This document shows, piece by piece, positions 43,494 through 52,244 of a stretch of 64,000 bases of DNA. The notes beneath the pieces are model-generated. The model did no database searches, had not been told where the DNA came from, and saw nothing but the letters and a program-made list of their open reading frames with translations. The stretch's first letter is position 1, and the number at the start of each line of letters is the position of its first letter. The DNA is from Elusimicrobiota bacterium (GTDB lineage Bacteria > Elusimicrobiota > Elusimicrobia > UBA1565). The position numbers and the translations under genes were made by a program. Location of the stretch: contig JBAZVI010000001.1 in NCBI GenBank assembly GCA_041660925.1, positions 372,001-436,000 of the forward strand. Direction: 5' to 3'.

Positions 43494-46400
43494 GCCGGGC
43501 GCGGAGGAGCTGCTCTTCGAGGAAGTCGTGATGCGCGCGCAGGCTCCGCGCGCCGGGAGCGAGGTCGATCTCGGCGAGCCGTCCCCGCAGTCCCGGAAAC
43601 TCGCGCTCCGCCGCCGCCAGCACCGCCTCCAGGTCCGTGAACGGCATCGCGACGCCCGCCTCCCCCAGCAGCCGCAGGCCGAGCGTCCGGGTATAGAGGT
43701 GGTGCAGGCCCTGGAGCGGCTCGCCGCAATAGAGCATCGAGCGCCAGCAGACCCCGAGGTGGAGGACGCTCTGGCGCGCGGCGACCAGAACGGCGTCGTC
43801 CCCGGGAGCGGCCGCCGGGGACAGCGGCCCGCGGCTCATCCTCCGAAAGCCCGGATGCCCGCGTCCGCCGGTCCGCCGCGCGCCTTCCGCCCCGTCGAGG
43901 AACGCGGTCGGGTGATGCAGGTAGGGCCCGCGGGAGAGCGCGTCCCAGACGGCGCGGGTGAGCACGAGAGGAGTGACGCGCATGAACGGCCGGCTCGCGC
44001 GCAGGGCGTCGAGGACGGCCCAGACCTCCGGGGAGCGCGCCGCCGCGTCCGGCAGGACGACGTTCAGGCGATAGCCGTCGTCGAAGAGCACTCCCGCGTC
44101 CCTCGCGCCGAGCCCGTCCTCCAGCTCCCTCACCGCCGCATCGAAGGCCGTCACGGCCTCCGCTTCGCAGGAGCCGCCCTCCGCGGCGCTCTCGCGCCGG
44201 AGTCGGGCGCCCCCGCCTCCCGCCGGCGGCAGGGCCCGCGCCGCCGCGTCGAGCCGCATGAGGGCCCGCGCGCAGGCCTCGTCGCGGCCGGCGGAGTCCA
44301 GGCGCTCCGGCGCCTCGCGCAGGCGCGCGAGCAGTGGAAGCGCGCCCTCCTCGCGCCGCTCGGCGTCCGTCCGCGAAAGGGGCTCCGGCGACGCGCCGGG
44401 AAGGGGGGCATAGCGCAGGACGTCGAGCAGGGCCTTGCGCAGGTTCCGGGAGCGGCGCACCGGCTCCTCCTCCGCGGCGGGATAGCGGCAGAGCATGAGC
44501 CGCGTGTACGCGTGCGCGGCCTCGGCGAAATCGGTGACGGGGTCCCGCGGTCCGACGCGCCAGGGACCCGCGGCCCTCCCGGCGGCCGCGCGGGCCTGCG
44601 CCGCGAACTCCCTCGCACGGACGCCTCCCGCGCCCAGATACGCCTCGAGTTCGGCCGGAGAGCAGGCGAGGAGCTCCCCCAGCATCGGCAGGAGCACCCG
44701 CGCCTTCGCATACCCCGCGAAGAGGGCCCGCGTGCGGGCGCCCGTCGCGCAGAGCGCGTGCAGGTCCAGGTCGCTGACGCCCGCCTCCCAGTCGCCGCTG
44801 CGCCAGCCGCGGTAGACGAACAGGCTCTCCATCCCGCAGGCGCGGGAAAGAGCGGCCGCGCAGCCGAGCGCGCCGCGATAGGCCAGGCGCCAGAGAGCGC
44901 GCCAGGGCCGTACGCCCCGCGTCCGAAGGACGAAGCGCAGGAGCTCGCGGCGCAGCGCGCCCGGCGCCGCGGCGTCGGAGGGCGCCCATGGCGCGCCGAG
45001 GACCCTCGTCGTCCGCGCGGCGATGCGGGCGCGGGCGTCGGCGGCGACGCCGGGAGGCGGACAGCCGGAGAGCTCCGAGGAGACGAAGCGGTGCCGGCCT
45101 CCGGCGAGGTCGAGCCCCGCGCAGGAGCCGCCCTCGACCTTCGTGCGCTCGAGGCGCGTGTCGCTGCCGTGCGCCTTCAGCCCGAACTCCCCTCCCCGCA
45201 GCAGCGAGGCGACGGCGTCGAGTCGGGAACCGGCGCTCGCCAGGCAGGCGCCCTTCCCTCCCTCGAGCCGCGCGCCGCGGCAAGCGACGCGGGCATCCTC
45301 GAGGTTGAGCGCGCAGCCCGCGGAGGCTTCGACGCGCACGCTGTCCAGTTCGGCGGAGCAGCCGGAGAGCGCCAGTGCGTCCGAGCCCCCCCGCGCCGTC
45401 CCGCCGCGCGCGCGCAGCGACCCGCCCTTGAGCTGGAGCGCCCGCACGCCCTCGAGCGCGCAGTCCGCGAGCACGAGCCGGGCGTCCTGCGCGTAGATCC
45501 CGAAGGGTCCGCCCTCCACCGAAGTCCCGCGCAGGCTCGCCGTCGAGCCCGTCGCGGCGAGGCCCGCTTCCTCCCCGTCGAAGCGGCCGCCGACGCACTC
45601 GAGCCGGGACTCGCCGGCCGAGACCGCGTGGGAGTGCGCGGAGTTGAGCCGGACGCCGCTCAGACGAGCCCGGGAATCCGTCAGACGCAGGGCTTCGAGC
45701 CCCGCCTCGACGCGCGCGTCGTCGAGGCGGACGGCGCTCCCCTCCTTCGCCTCGACACCCCCCCCCTCCGCGCTCAGGACCTCCGCACGCGCGGCGCGCA
45801 GGCGTCCGCGGCGCAGGACGACGGCGAGCGCGCGGCCCTCGAGCTCCGCGTCCTCGACGTCCGCCTCCGAGGAGTCGAGCGCGAGCGCCGAGCTCCCGCT
45901 CAGGCGGCCGCCCCGGACCGAGAGAGCGGCGCCGTCCTCGAGCCCCGCGGCGGGGGACCGCTCCGAGACGAGTTCGCAGGCCGCGAGTTCCGCGCGGGAG
46001 CCTTTGAGCGCGAGCGCCTCCTTCCCGGCGCTCAGCGCGCAGGCGCGCAGCCCGAGGACGGCCTCCCCGGAGGCCTCCACCCCGCGCCCTTGCGCGCAGA
46101 CGAGCTCCAGCTCCTCTCCGTCGAACCGCCCGCCGCGCAGTTCGAGCGCGAGCGCTCCGCCTTCCAGGCGCGCGCGGGCCATCCGGGCGCGTGAGGAGCG
46201 TCCGCTCACCGCGGCCGCGACGCCGCGGAAGCTCCCGCCCTCGACGCTCAGTTCGGAGCGCGCCTCGAGCGCGAGCGCTCCGGCGCCGGAGGACACCGCT
46301 TCCGCGCCGCTCAGGAACGCCGAGGACCCCTTCAGCGCGAGGGCCTCGAGTCTCCCGAGGAAGGAGCCGCCCTCGGCGTCCAGGCGAGAGCCGGCGAACA

Positions 46401-47688
46401 GCTCGGCGCCGCGGCCGCGCTCGGAGGAGAAGTGCGCCTCGACGCAGCGGACCCGCGCGTCCTCGGCCCAGAGCGCCGGCCCTTCGCGGGACTCCGCGCG
46501 GGTCGCGCGCAGTCCCAGCGTCGTCCCCGCATGAGCGATGAGCGCGGGGCCGACGGCCTCGAAGACGCACTCGCGGGAAGAGACGTCGGCCTCGTCGACC
46601 GTCTCGACGCAGGGCCCGCGGTCGCTCTCCACGCGGCAGCGCTCGAGGCGCACGCGCGAGCGCCCGTGCGCCGCCACGCACTGGAAGCGGGACTCGAGTC
46701 GGCAGTCCTCGAGGAGCAGGGAGACGCCGTCCCAGCAGGAGATCCCCCTCCGGCCGCCGGAGAACTCCACGCGCCGCAGGACCGAGCGTCCCGACCCGGC
46801 GAGGTGGATGCCGCTCCAGGCGGCTCCCTCGATGCTCACCGGGGCCTCGGGGGTCCCGAGGGCCTCCAACTCTCCGTGCACGAGCAGCTGCACCCGCGCC
46901 GGATGGGTCTCGCGCCACCCCGAGGCGACCGGCCGCACGAAGGGCCAGAGCATGGCCTGCGAGGTCTCCCCCTCGAAGACGATCCTGGCGCCCGCCGCGA
47001 GCGTGAGCCTGGCGCCGGCGGCGACGATGAGAGGTCCGACCACGCGCACGGTCCCGCTCCAGGTCTCGTCGCGCGTGAGCACGCCCAGACGCAGGGTCTC
47101 CTCCGGGGCGGACGCGGGCGCCTCCTCGTCGAGGAGGCGGCGCGGGAGCTCGACGACGAGCCGGTGCAGGGAGGGCTTGAGCGTCCCGTCGCTGAACCGG
47201 CACCAGCGGCCGGCGAGGGCCGCCCACAGGCGGCGCGTCCGGCGGCCGGCGGGGAAGAGGAGGTCGAGCCCGCGCAGCAGCATGCGCTCCGACCAGTAGC
47301 ACGACCAGAGCGCGCCCATCGCCAGCGGAGAATAGAGCAGCAGGAGCGGCCACAGGCGCTCGGCCTTCGAGCCGCGCAGACGGCGCCAGCGGCCCTGGCG
47401 GCCGACGGCTTCCACGCGGCCGAGCGGGAGGCGGTCCCCCTCGTCGGGATCGAATCGCAGGAGGGTGTCGCCCTTCGTGAGCAGACGCAGGCCGCCGCCG
47501 TCGGATCGGACGCTGAGCACGCGGTGGACGACGGCCTCGCCGAAGCCGCCGCCCCCCCAGCGGGCGATGAGGACGACGTCCCCGGGGCGCAGCTCCGCCG
47601 GCTGGACGGACTCGACGCGGACCTCGTCTCCCGGGGCGAGCAGCACCCACATGGAGTTTCCCCGGACGGTCAGCGTCCGGGAAGTCAT
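43474..47688 (-). CDS. Fusion: S26-like signal peptidase, beta-helix repeats, nucleotidyltransferase
   Basis: A 1404-residue protein. Residues 1-95 form an S24/S26-like peptidase domain with Ser12 (RGNSMW), LRPGDVVLIA, VVHRVLSV and Lys72 (LLTKGD), the Ser-Lys dyad. A hydrophobic stretch (PLLLLYSPLAMGALW, about 113-130) may span the membrane. About 205-930 is a long run of roughly 20-residue repeats (LEGGALALELRGGRF, VEASGEAVLGLRACAL) of right-handed beta-helix type. Near 955-975, YRGWRSGDWEAGVSDLDLHAL has the GxSDxDL motif of polymerase-beta-type nucleotidyltransferases. I know of no protein with this order. It overlaps the GT2 gene by 4 nt. Confidence 0.75.
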   Translation of the reverse strand: MTSRTLTVRGNSMWVLLAPGDEVRVESVQPAELRPGDVVLIARWGGGGFGEAVVHRVLSVRSDGGGLRLLTKGDTLLRFDPDEGDRLPLGRVEAVGRQGRWRRLRGSKAERLWPLLLLYSPLAMGALWSCYWSERMLLRGLDLLFPAGRRTRRLWAALAGRWCRFSDGTLKPSLHRLVVELPRRLLDEEAPASAPEETLRLGVLTRDETWSGTVRVVGPLIVAAGARLTLAAGARIVFEGETSQAMLWPFVRPVASGWRETHPARVQLLVHGELEALGTPEAPVSIEGAAWSGIHLAGSGRSVLRRVEFSGGRRGISCWDGVSLLLEDCRLESRFQCVAAHGRSRVRLERCRVESDRGPCVETVDEADVSSRECVFEAVGPALIAHAGTTLGLRATRAESREGPALWAEDARVRCVEAHFSSERGRGAELFAGSRLDAEGGSFLGRLEALALKGSSAFLSGAEAVSSGAGALALEARSELSVEGGSFRGVAAAVSGRSSRARMARARLEGGALALELRGGRFDGEELELVCAQGRGVEASGEAVLGLRACALSAGKEALALKGSRAELAACELVSERSPAAGLEDGAALSVRGGRLSGSSALALDSSEADVEDAELEGRALAVVLRRGRLRAARAEVLSAEGGGVEAKEGSAVRLDDARVEAGLEALRLTDSRARLSGVRLNSAHSHAVSAGESRLECVGGRFDGEEAGLAATGSTASLRGTSVEGGPFGIYAQDARLVLADCALEGVRALQLKGGSLRARGGTARGGSDALALSGCSAELDSVRVEASAGCALNLEDARVACRGARLEGGKGACLASAGSRLDAVASLLRGGEFGLKAHGSDTRLERTKVEGGSCAGLDLAGGRHRFVSSELSGCPPPGVAADARARIAARTTRVLGAPWAPSDAAAPGALRRELLRFVLRTRGVRPWRALWRLAYRGALGCAAALSRACGMESLFVYRGWRSGDWEAGVSDLDLHALCATGARTRALFAGYAKARVLLPMLGELLACSPAELEAYLGAGGVRAREFAAQARAAAGRAAGPWRVGPRDPVTDFAEAAHAYTRLMLCRYPAAEEEPVRRSRNLRKALLDVLRYAPLPGASPEPLSRTDAERREEGALPLLARLREAPERLDSAGRDEACARALMRLDAAARALPPAGGGGARLRRESAAEGGSCEAEAVTAFDAAVRELEDGLGARDAGVLFDDGYRLNVVLPDAAARSPEVWAVLDALRASRPFMRVTPLVLTRAVWDALSRGPYLHHPTAFLDGAEGARRTGGRGHPGFRRMSRGPLSPAAAPGDDAVLVAARQSVLHLGVCWRSMLYCGEPLQGLHHLYTRTLGLRLLGEAGVAMPFTDLEAVLAAAEREFPGLRGRLAEIDLAPGARSLRAHHDFLEEQLLRARLSLAVA

Positions 47689-48974
47689 CTCTTCTTGGGG
47701 ACGCTGACGAAGGCGAGCTCGGGGTCGATGTAGTCCCAGAACTCGAGGGCCTGGGCGCACCACTTCCGGATGAAGAGCTCGCGGTTGCGCAGGGCGTGCT
47801 CATAGAAGCCGCGGTCGCCGCGGAAGCTGGCGTGGTGGTGGTGGCGGATGAAGACGTCCTCGGCGACGGCGAGCTTGAAGCCGGCCTGGCGCAGGCGCAG
47901 GCAGTAGTCGAAGTCCTCGTAGCAGCCGACGCCGAAGCGCTCGTCGAGCAGACCGACCGCGTCGACCGCCCGCTTCTTGAGGAGCACGCAGAAGCCCACG
48001 AGACGATGCGCCTCGCGGCGGCGGCCGCCGTGCTGCAGGGCCCAGGCGGAGGCGAAGAGGTCGAGCGCCTTCCCCTCGAGCCCCTCGGCGCCCGCGACCA
48101 CCTGGAGCCCGACCGTGCGGTCCGTGTAGGGCCCGACCGCGCCGAGCGCCGGGTCCGACTGCAGGGCGTCGAGCATGCGCTCGAGCCAGCCCGGGGTCAG
48201 GACGAGGTCGCTGTTGATCCAGGCGACGAAGCGTCCGCGGGCCGCACGCATGCCCTGGTTGACCGCGTGCGCGAAGCCGGTGTTCGTCCGATTGAAGACG
48301 ACGCGCAGGCCCTTCTGTCGGCGCAGCCAGCGCACGGTCGCCGGGGAGGAGCCGTTGTCGACGAGGAGGAGCTCGTAGGGCGCTCCGGTGTTGCGCCGGA
48401 TGCTCTCGACGCAGGCGCGCAGCTGGGGCAGCGCGTCGTGGACGGGGATGACGAGCGAGGTGAGCGGATAGCGGACGCTCGGACGGACGGCGGTGGCGAG
48501 CAGGGCGCGCACGCGGGCGCGGACCCAGCCCGCCGGCCAGACGCTCCCGCGCGAGCGGCGGCAGCGCGCGCGCAGAGCGGAGGGCAGCGCTTCCCCTCCG
48601 CGCAGCACCCAGAGCTCGCGCGCCGCGTGGGCGCGTTCCTCGCCGTCGGGAGCGCGGAGCAGGTCGGCGCGCGCGTCGCCGAGGGCCAGGATGCAGGGGG
48701 CCGCGCAGGAGACTCCGCAGGAGAGCAGCGCTCCGAGCGCATCCGCGTCGGTCAGGAGCACGAGTTTCGGGCCCTCGCGCAGCAGCGCGCGAAGGCGCTC
48801 GGCGCGCTCCTCGCGCTCCGCGGGAGCCTCTTCGGGCGCTCCATCCTTCCAATGCAGGGCGCTCGGGCCGACGCCGACCGTGCGAGTCTCCCCGAGCTCG
48901 GAGAGCGGACGCGCGAGCGAGCGCAGCAGGGGGGAGCGGGCCGGATCGGTCTCGGCGGTCAGGATGAGGAACAT
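47685..48974 (-). CDS. Glycosyltransferase family 2 protein with N-terminal domain
   Basis: A 429-residue protein. From about residue 170 it is a GT-A, GT2 (WbbL/rhamnosyltransferase-like) enzyme: YPLTSLVIPVHDALPQLRACVESI, LLLVDNGSS, NTGFAHAVNQGMRAA, VAWINSDLVLTPGWLE (the DXD-like site is NSD) and the C-terminal CYEDFDYCLRLRQAGFK. The first 165 residues are a separate, unrecognised alpha/beta domain (MFLILTAETDPARS). The downstream fusion gene is coupled by ATGA. Upstream on the minus strand TATAAT lies 11 nt before ATG 48974 together with a weak AGAGGT ribosome site. The acceptor is unknown. Confidence 0.9.
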   Translation of the reverse strand: MFLILTAETDPARSPLLRSLARPLSELGETRTVGVGPSALHWKDGAPEEAPAEREERAERLRALLREGPKLVLLTDADALGALLSCGVSCAAPCILALGDARADLLRAPDGEERAHAARELWVLRGGEALPSALRARCRRSRGSVWPAGWVRARVRALLATAVRPSVRYPLTSLVIPVHDALPQLRACVESIRRNTGAPYELLLVDNGSSPATVRWLRRQKGLRVVFNRTNTGFAHAVNQGMRAARGRFVAWINSDLVLTPGWLERMLDALQSDPALGAVGPYTDRTVGLQVVAGAEGLEGKALDLFASAWALQHGGRRREAHRLVGFCVLLKKRAVDAVGLLDERFGVGCYEDFDYCLRLRQAGFKLAVAEDVFIRHHHHASFRGDRGFYEHALRNRELFIRKWCAQALEFWDYIDPELAFVSVPKKR

Positions 48975-48985
48975 GGGGACCTCTT

Positions 48986-48991
48986 ATTATA
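48986..48991 (-). promoter_or_regulatory. -10 element TATAAT of the GT2-fusion operon
   Basis: On the minus strand a perfect TATAAT lies 11 nt before ATG 48974 in an AT-rich patch. It is divergent from the radical SAM gene at 49039. Confidence 0.55.
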
Positions 48992-49026
48992 GAGGATTGG
49001 GGGACCGCCCGGTCGCCCGCTTTTTG

Positions 49027-49032
49027 TACGAT
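49027..49032 (+). promoter_or_regulatory. -10-like TACGAT, leaderless start
   Basis: TACGAT ends 6 nt before GTG 49039. Confidence 0.45.
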
Positions 49033-49038
49033 TCCTCC

Positions 49039-50448
49039 GTGAAGAAAGGAGACCGGAAGGCTCCCAGCGGAGCCTGGACGCCGGACCCGCGGGGGTCGCA
49101 GTGGACCTTCGGCTGGACCTCGTCCTGTCCCCGCCTCTCCGTCGCGCAGGCCCGCGCCTTCACCCGCCGCCGCGCCCGCCTCCTCGCGCGCTGCCGGCGG
49201 CTCGGCGCCCGCCGGCTCGCGGGAGGCTGGTCGAAGCTCTTCTCGGGCGAGCTCTCCCCCGGCTGCGCCGTCTGCGCCGCGGGAGGCTGGTCCTATCTGG
49301 AGAGCAACCAGCTCTGCGGCCGCGGCTGCTTCTACTGCCCACGGCCGCAGGACCGGCTCTCGGAGCCCTACGACAAGATCCTGGGGCTGAGCTTCCGCTC
49401 CCCGAGCGCGTACGCCGCGGCCCTGCAGGCGGCCGGGCACGGCGGGGTCGGCCTGAGCGGCGGAGAGCCGCTGCTCGCCATGGGCCGCACCCTCGCGCTC
49501 GTGCGCGCGCTGCGCGCCGCGCTCGGGCCCCGCGCGCGCCTCTGGGTCTACACGAGCGGAGCCGGGGCGGACGAGCGCCGCCTGCGGACGCTGCGGGCGG
49601 CCGGGGTCGACGAGCTCCGCGTCAACGTCAGCGCCGACGGCTACCGGCTCGACGCCGTGCGCCGCGCCGCGCGGGTATTCCCCGTCGTCGCGGTCGAGAT
49701 CCCGGCCGTCCCCGAGGACGAGCGGCGCGTGCGCGCGCTCCTGCCGCGGATCGTCCGGGCCGGCGCCCGTCACCTCGTCCTGCACCAGCTCACCTGCACC
49801 CCGCACAACGACGCGGAGCTCCGGGCGCGGGGCTACCGCGTCACCGACAACGGCCCCTTCGTCTCGCCGTCGGTCGTGGAGTCCGAGCTCGCGGCCCTGG
49901 GCATCCTGCGGGAAGCGCTCGCGCGCCGCCTCCCGCTCTCCGTCAACTACTGCTCGTTCATCTTCAAGAACCGCTACCACGCCCTCGCGCGGCGTCTGCG
50001 CCTCGCGCGACTCCTGCGCCGAGGCAAGGACCCTTTCCGCGCCCCCAGCCCGGCCGGCTGGCTTCGGCGCCTGGAAGTCGCGGGGACGCCGTCCGGCCTC
50101 TCGGCCCTCCTGCGCAGGCTCCCGTCGGGGAGCGCGCGCCGGGAGAGGACGCGGCTGCTCCTGCGCCCGGAAGCCCTCGCGCATCCCGCGCTCGGGACGA
50201 AGCCGGTCGTGGTGCGCTACTCCGAATATTCGTTCGAGGGACTCGACCGGAAGGGCGGCCGCCTGCGCGTCGCTCTGGGCGCCGGGCGCCGGGCGCGCTT
50301 CCTCGAGCGGGAAGAAAGGTCCTTCGTCCTGCAGGGAGTCCGGGAGCGGGCGGCGTTCTCGGCGCTCCTGCGCCGCGGAGCGGGCTCCCCCCTGCGCGCG
50401 CGCTTCGAGGGCTACGAAGCCCTCCCCTCAGCCCTGCACGCCCTCTAA
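49039..50448 (+). CDS. Radical SAM protein
   Basis: A 469-residue protein from GTG 49039. Cysteines in GCAVCAAGGW precede the radical SAM motif CGRGCFYC, and LSGGEPLLAM is the SAM-binding GGEP motif. The barrel continues through VNVSADGYRLDAV and VEIPAVPEDERRVRALLPRI. The C-terminal 130 residues (about 335-469) are an Arg-rich domain (VVVRYSEYSFEGLD ... RFLEREERSFVLQG) I do not recognise. It probably modifies an intermediate of the locus. Its TAA stop shares its last base with the left arm of hairpin element C. Confidence 0.85.
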   Translation: MKKGDRKAPSGAWTPDPRGSQWTFGWTSSCPRLSVAQARAFTRRRARLLARCRRLGARRLAGGWSKLFSGELSPGCAVCAAGGWSYLESNQLCGRGCFYCPRPQDRLSEPYDKILGLSFRSPSAYAAALQAAGHGGVGLSGGEPLLAMGRTLALVRALRAALGPRARLWVYTSGAGADERRLRTLRAAGVDELRVNVSADGYRLDAVRRAARVFPVVAVEIPAVPEDERRVRALLPRIVRAGARHLVLHQLTCTPHNDAELRARGYRVTDNGPFVSPSVVESELAALGILREALARRLPLSVNYCSFIFKNRYHALARRLRLARLLRRGKDPFRAPSPAGWLRRLEVAGTPSGLSALLRRLPSGSARRERTRLLLRPEALAHPALGTKPVVVRYSEYSFEGLDRKGGRLRVALGAGRRARFLEREERSFVLQGVRERAAFSALLRRGAGSPLRARFEGYEALPSALHAL

Positions 50449-50793
50449 GAGCACCTAAAATAACCTGGGGCGGTCTTGGCGGAGCCGAGTTTGGCCCTCC
50501 TGCTAGGCGGACCGGTGCGCGGCATACCCACTGCGGTATGTAAGCACCGGGCCAACAACGCAGAAGGGCCGAAATCGGCCCCGCCCGGAGGGAAGCCCCG
50601 ATATAGGGCCGATACCTTTGTTGGGCCGCCGGGTACATAGCGCTGCGGCTATGCCCCCGCCGTCCCAAAGAACCAGACGCCGTAGCTTTGGGACGTCCTG
50701 AACCTACGCCGTCTGGATGTTCAGGACGTCCCGCCTCGGTCTCGACCCCATCTCGGGGCTTCCAAGGCCACCCCAGGTTATTTTAGGTGCTCT
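50448..50793. repeat. Long hairpin element C
   Basis: 346 bp with 32-bp arms (AGAGCACCTAAAATAACCTG at the left end; two mismatches). It lies between convergent genes and its right arm contains the TAA stop and last codons (EHLK) of the gene at 50778. Inside are a divergent core hairpin (GGCATACCCACTGCGGTATG near 50533), a second inverted core (CATAGCGCTGCGGCTATG near 50637), and further stems such as GGGACGTCCTGAAC/GTTCAGGACGTCCC (50691-50735). No ORF with a product inside. It could act as a bidirectional terminator. Confidence 0.88.
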
Positions 50794-52244
50794 GCGATCC
50801 GGCGCGCCAGGGAGACGCGTCGGCCGTCGTCGCCCGCCCGCCGAGCGCGGTGGTAGTCGCGCAGCAGAAAAAGGCTCCGGAAGACCGCGTCCTCGCTCCC
50901 CGGCCCCCGGAGAAGGGACGTCGAGAAGGAGCATTCGTTCCCGATGAGAGGCCCGTCCATATCCACGACGGTCTCGATGCAGCGGCGCACCCAGGCCCGC
51001 GCCTGGTCCGAATCGCCGGCGCGATGGCGCCAGGAGACGCCGTCTCCGGAAAGCCCCCAGCGCTCCCTTCTCTCCCAGACGGGACTCCGCTCGGAACGGA
51101 CCTGGAACGGGCCGAAGTAGGCCGTGTCGACCGGTCCCTTGGAGAGGAAGGAGAGGGTCTCATCGACGCTCCCGTCCGTCTCTCCCGGGAACCCAACGAC
51201 GAAGTTCCCGTGCACGCGCAGGCCCGCTTCGCGGGCGCGGCGCGTCCCCTCCTCCATCTCCTGGAGAGTGCAGCCCTTCTCCATGACCTCGAGCATGCGC
51301 GGACTCCCGGACTCGAGCCCGACGAACACCCATGCGCAGCCCGCCGCGCGCATGCGCGCCGCGATCCCCGGGTCCCGTAGGAATCCGTCGGCGCGGGCGA
51401 AGCAGGACCAGGAGAGGTCCGGAGCCTCGCGGACGAGCCCGTCGCAGAAAGCCCGCGCCCGAGCCGTATCGGCGAGGAAGTCCGAGTCCGCGAGCCGGAA
51501 GTGGCGGATGCCCGCTCGCTCCCGGTTGAGGCGGATCTCCGCGACGACCTCCGGGACGGAGCGCTCCCAGCCCTCGCCTTCCTCGGGATAACTGCAGAAC
51601 GCGCAGCGGCGTGGGCAGCCCAGTCGGCCCTGCACGACGACGGCCTTCGGGGAGCCCGCCAGCCGCCAATCCGGAGTCGGCATGCCGGACGCTCGAAGGG
51701 CCGGAGCCGGGGTCCGAAGCGCGGTCCCCCCGCGCAGGAGCAGGAGTCCCGGGACGCGCGCGAGGTCCATCCCGCCGGCGAGGGCCTTCACGGCCTCGAC
51801 GACGGACCCCTCCCCGCGCCCGAGCGCCGCCGCGTCCGCGAGCCGCACGGTCCCCGCCAGTCGAGGGAGGTCCGCCCCTCCGAAGAGGAGCCGCGCGCCG
51901 GGCGCCAGAGCGCGCACCATCGCCGCGACGGCGGACACCGTCTCCTCGCGGAAGAGGTGCGTCAGCGAGAGGCCCACGACGTCGGGGCCCGCCCGCAGAG
52001 CCTCCTCGAGTTCCGCCCTCCGCCGCGGAGAGGTCAGGAAGCCGTCGAACAGACGGACCTCGCAGCCCGCCTCCCGCAGGATCGTGCCGAGGAGGACGGG
52101 GGCGAGCGCCGGGGATTTGAGGGCCGTGATCGCCGGGATGTCGCCCGCGTCGACGAAGGGGAGCGTGAAGTACGCGGTGCTGTCTTCGAAGAGGGGATGC
52201 CCCTCCTCCTCCGAGAGGAGAAGGACTTTCGCGGGAGCGCTCAC
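50778..52244 (-). CDS. B12-binding-domain radical SAM protein
   Basis: A 488-residue enzyme from GTG 52244. The N-terminal 160 residues have a cobalamin-binding Rossmann layout (VLLLSEEEGHPLF, LAPVLLGTILREAGCEVRLFDGF, VVGLSLTHLFREET) but lack the classical DxHxxG, so the corrinoid may be bound base-off without a His ligand. The radical SAM motif is CPRRCAFC with GVLE-type barrel strands (WVFVGLESGSPRMLE, VHGNFVVGFPGETDGS). The class includes methylases and ring-forming enzymes of natural-product pathways. Coupled to the SGNH hydrolase gene by GTGA overlap. The C-terminus is encoded by the arm of element C. Confidence 0.88.
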   Translation of the reverse strand: MSAPAKVLLLSEEEGHPLFEDSTAYFTLPFVDAGDIPAITALKSPALAPVLLGTILREAGCEVRLFDGFLTSPRRRAELEEALRAGPDVVGLSLTHLFREETVSAVAAMVRALAPGARLLFGGADLPRLAGTVRLADAAALGRGEGSVVEAVKALAGGMDLARVPGLLLLRGGTALRTPAPALRASGMPTPDWRLAGSPKAVVVQGRLGCPRRCAFCSYPEEGEGWERSVPEVVAEIRLNRERAGIRHFRLADSDFLADTARARAFCDGLVREAPDLSWSCFARADGFLRDPGIAARMRAAGCAWVFVGLESGSPRMLEVMEKGCTLQEMEEGTRRAREAGLRVHGNFVVGFPGETDGSVDETLSFLSKGPVDTAYFGPFQVRSERSPVWERRERWGLSGDGVSWRHRAGDSDQARAWVRRCIETVVDMDGPLIGNECSFSTSLLRGPGSEDAVFRSLFLLRDYHRARRAGDDGRRVSLARRIAEHLK

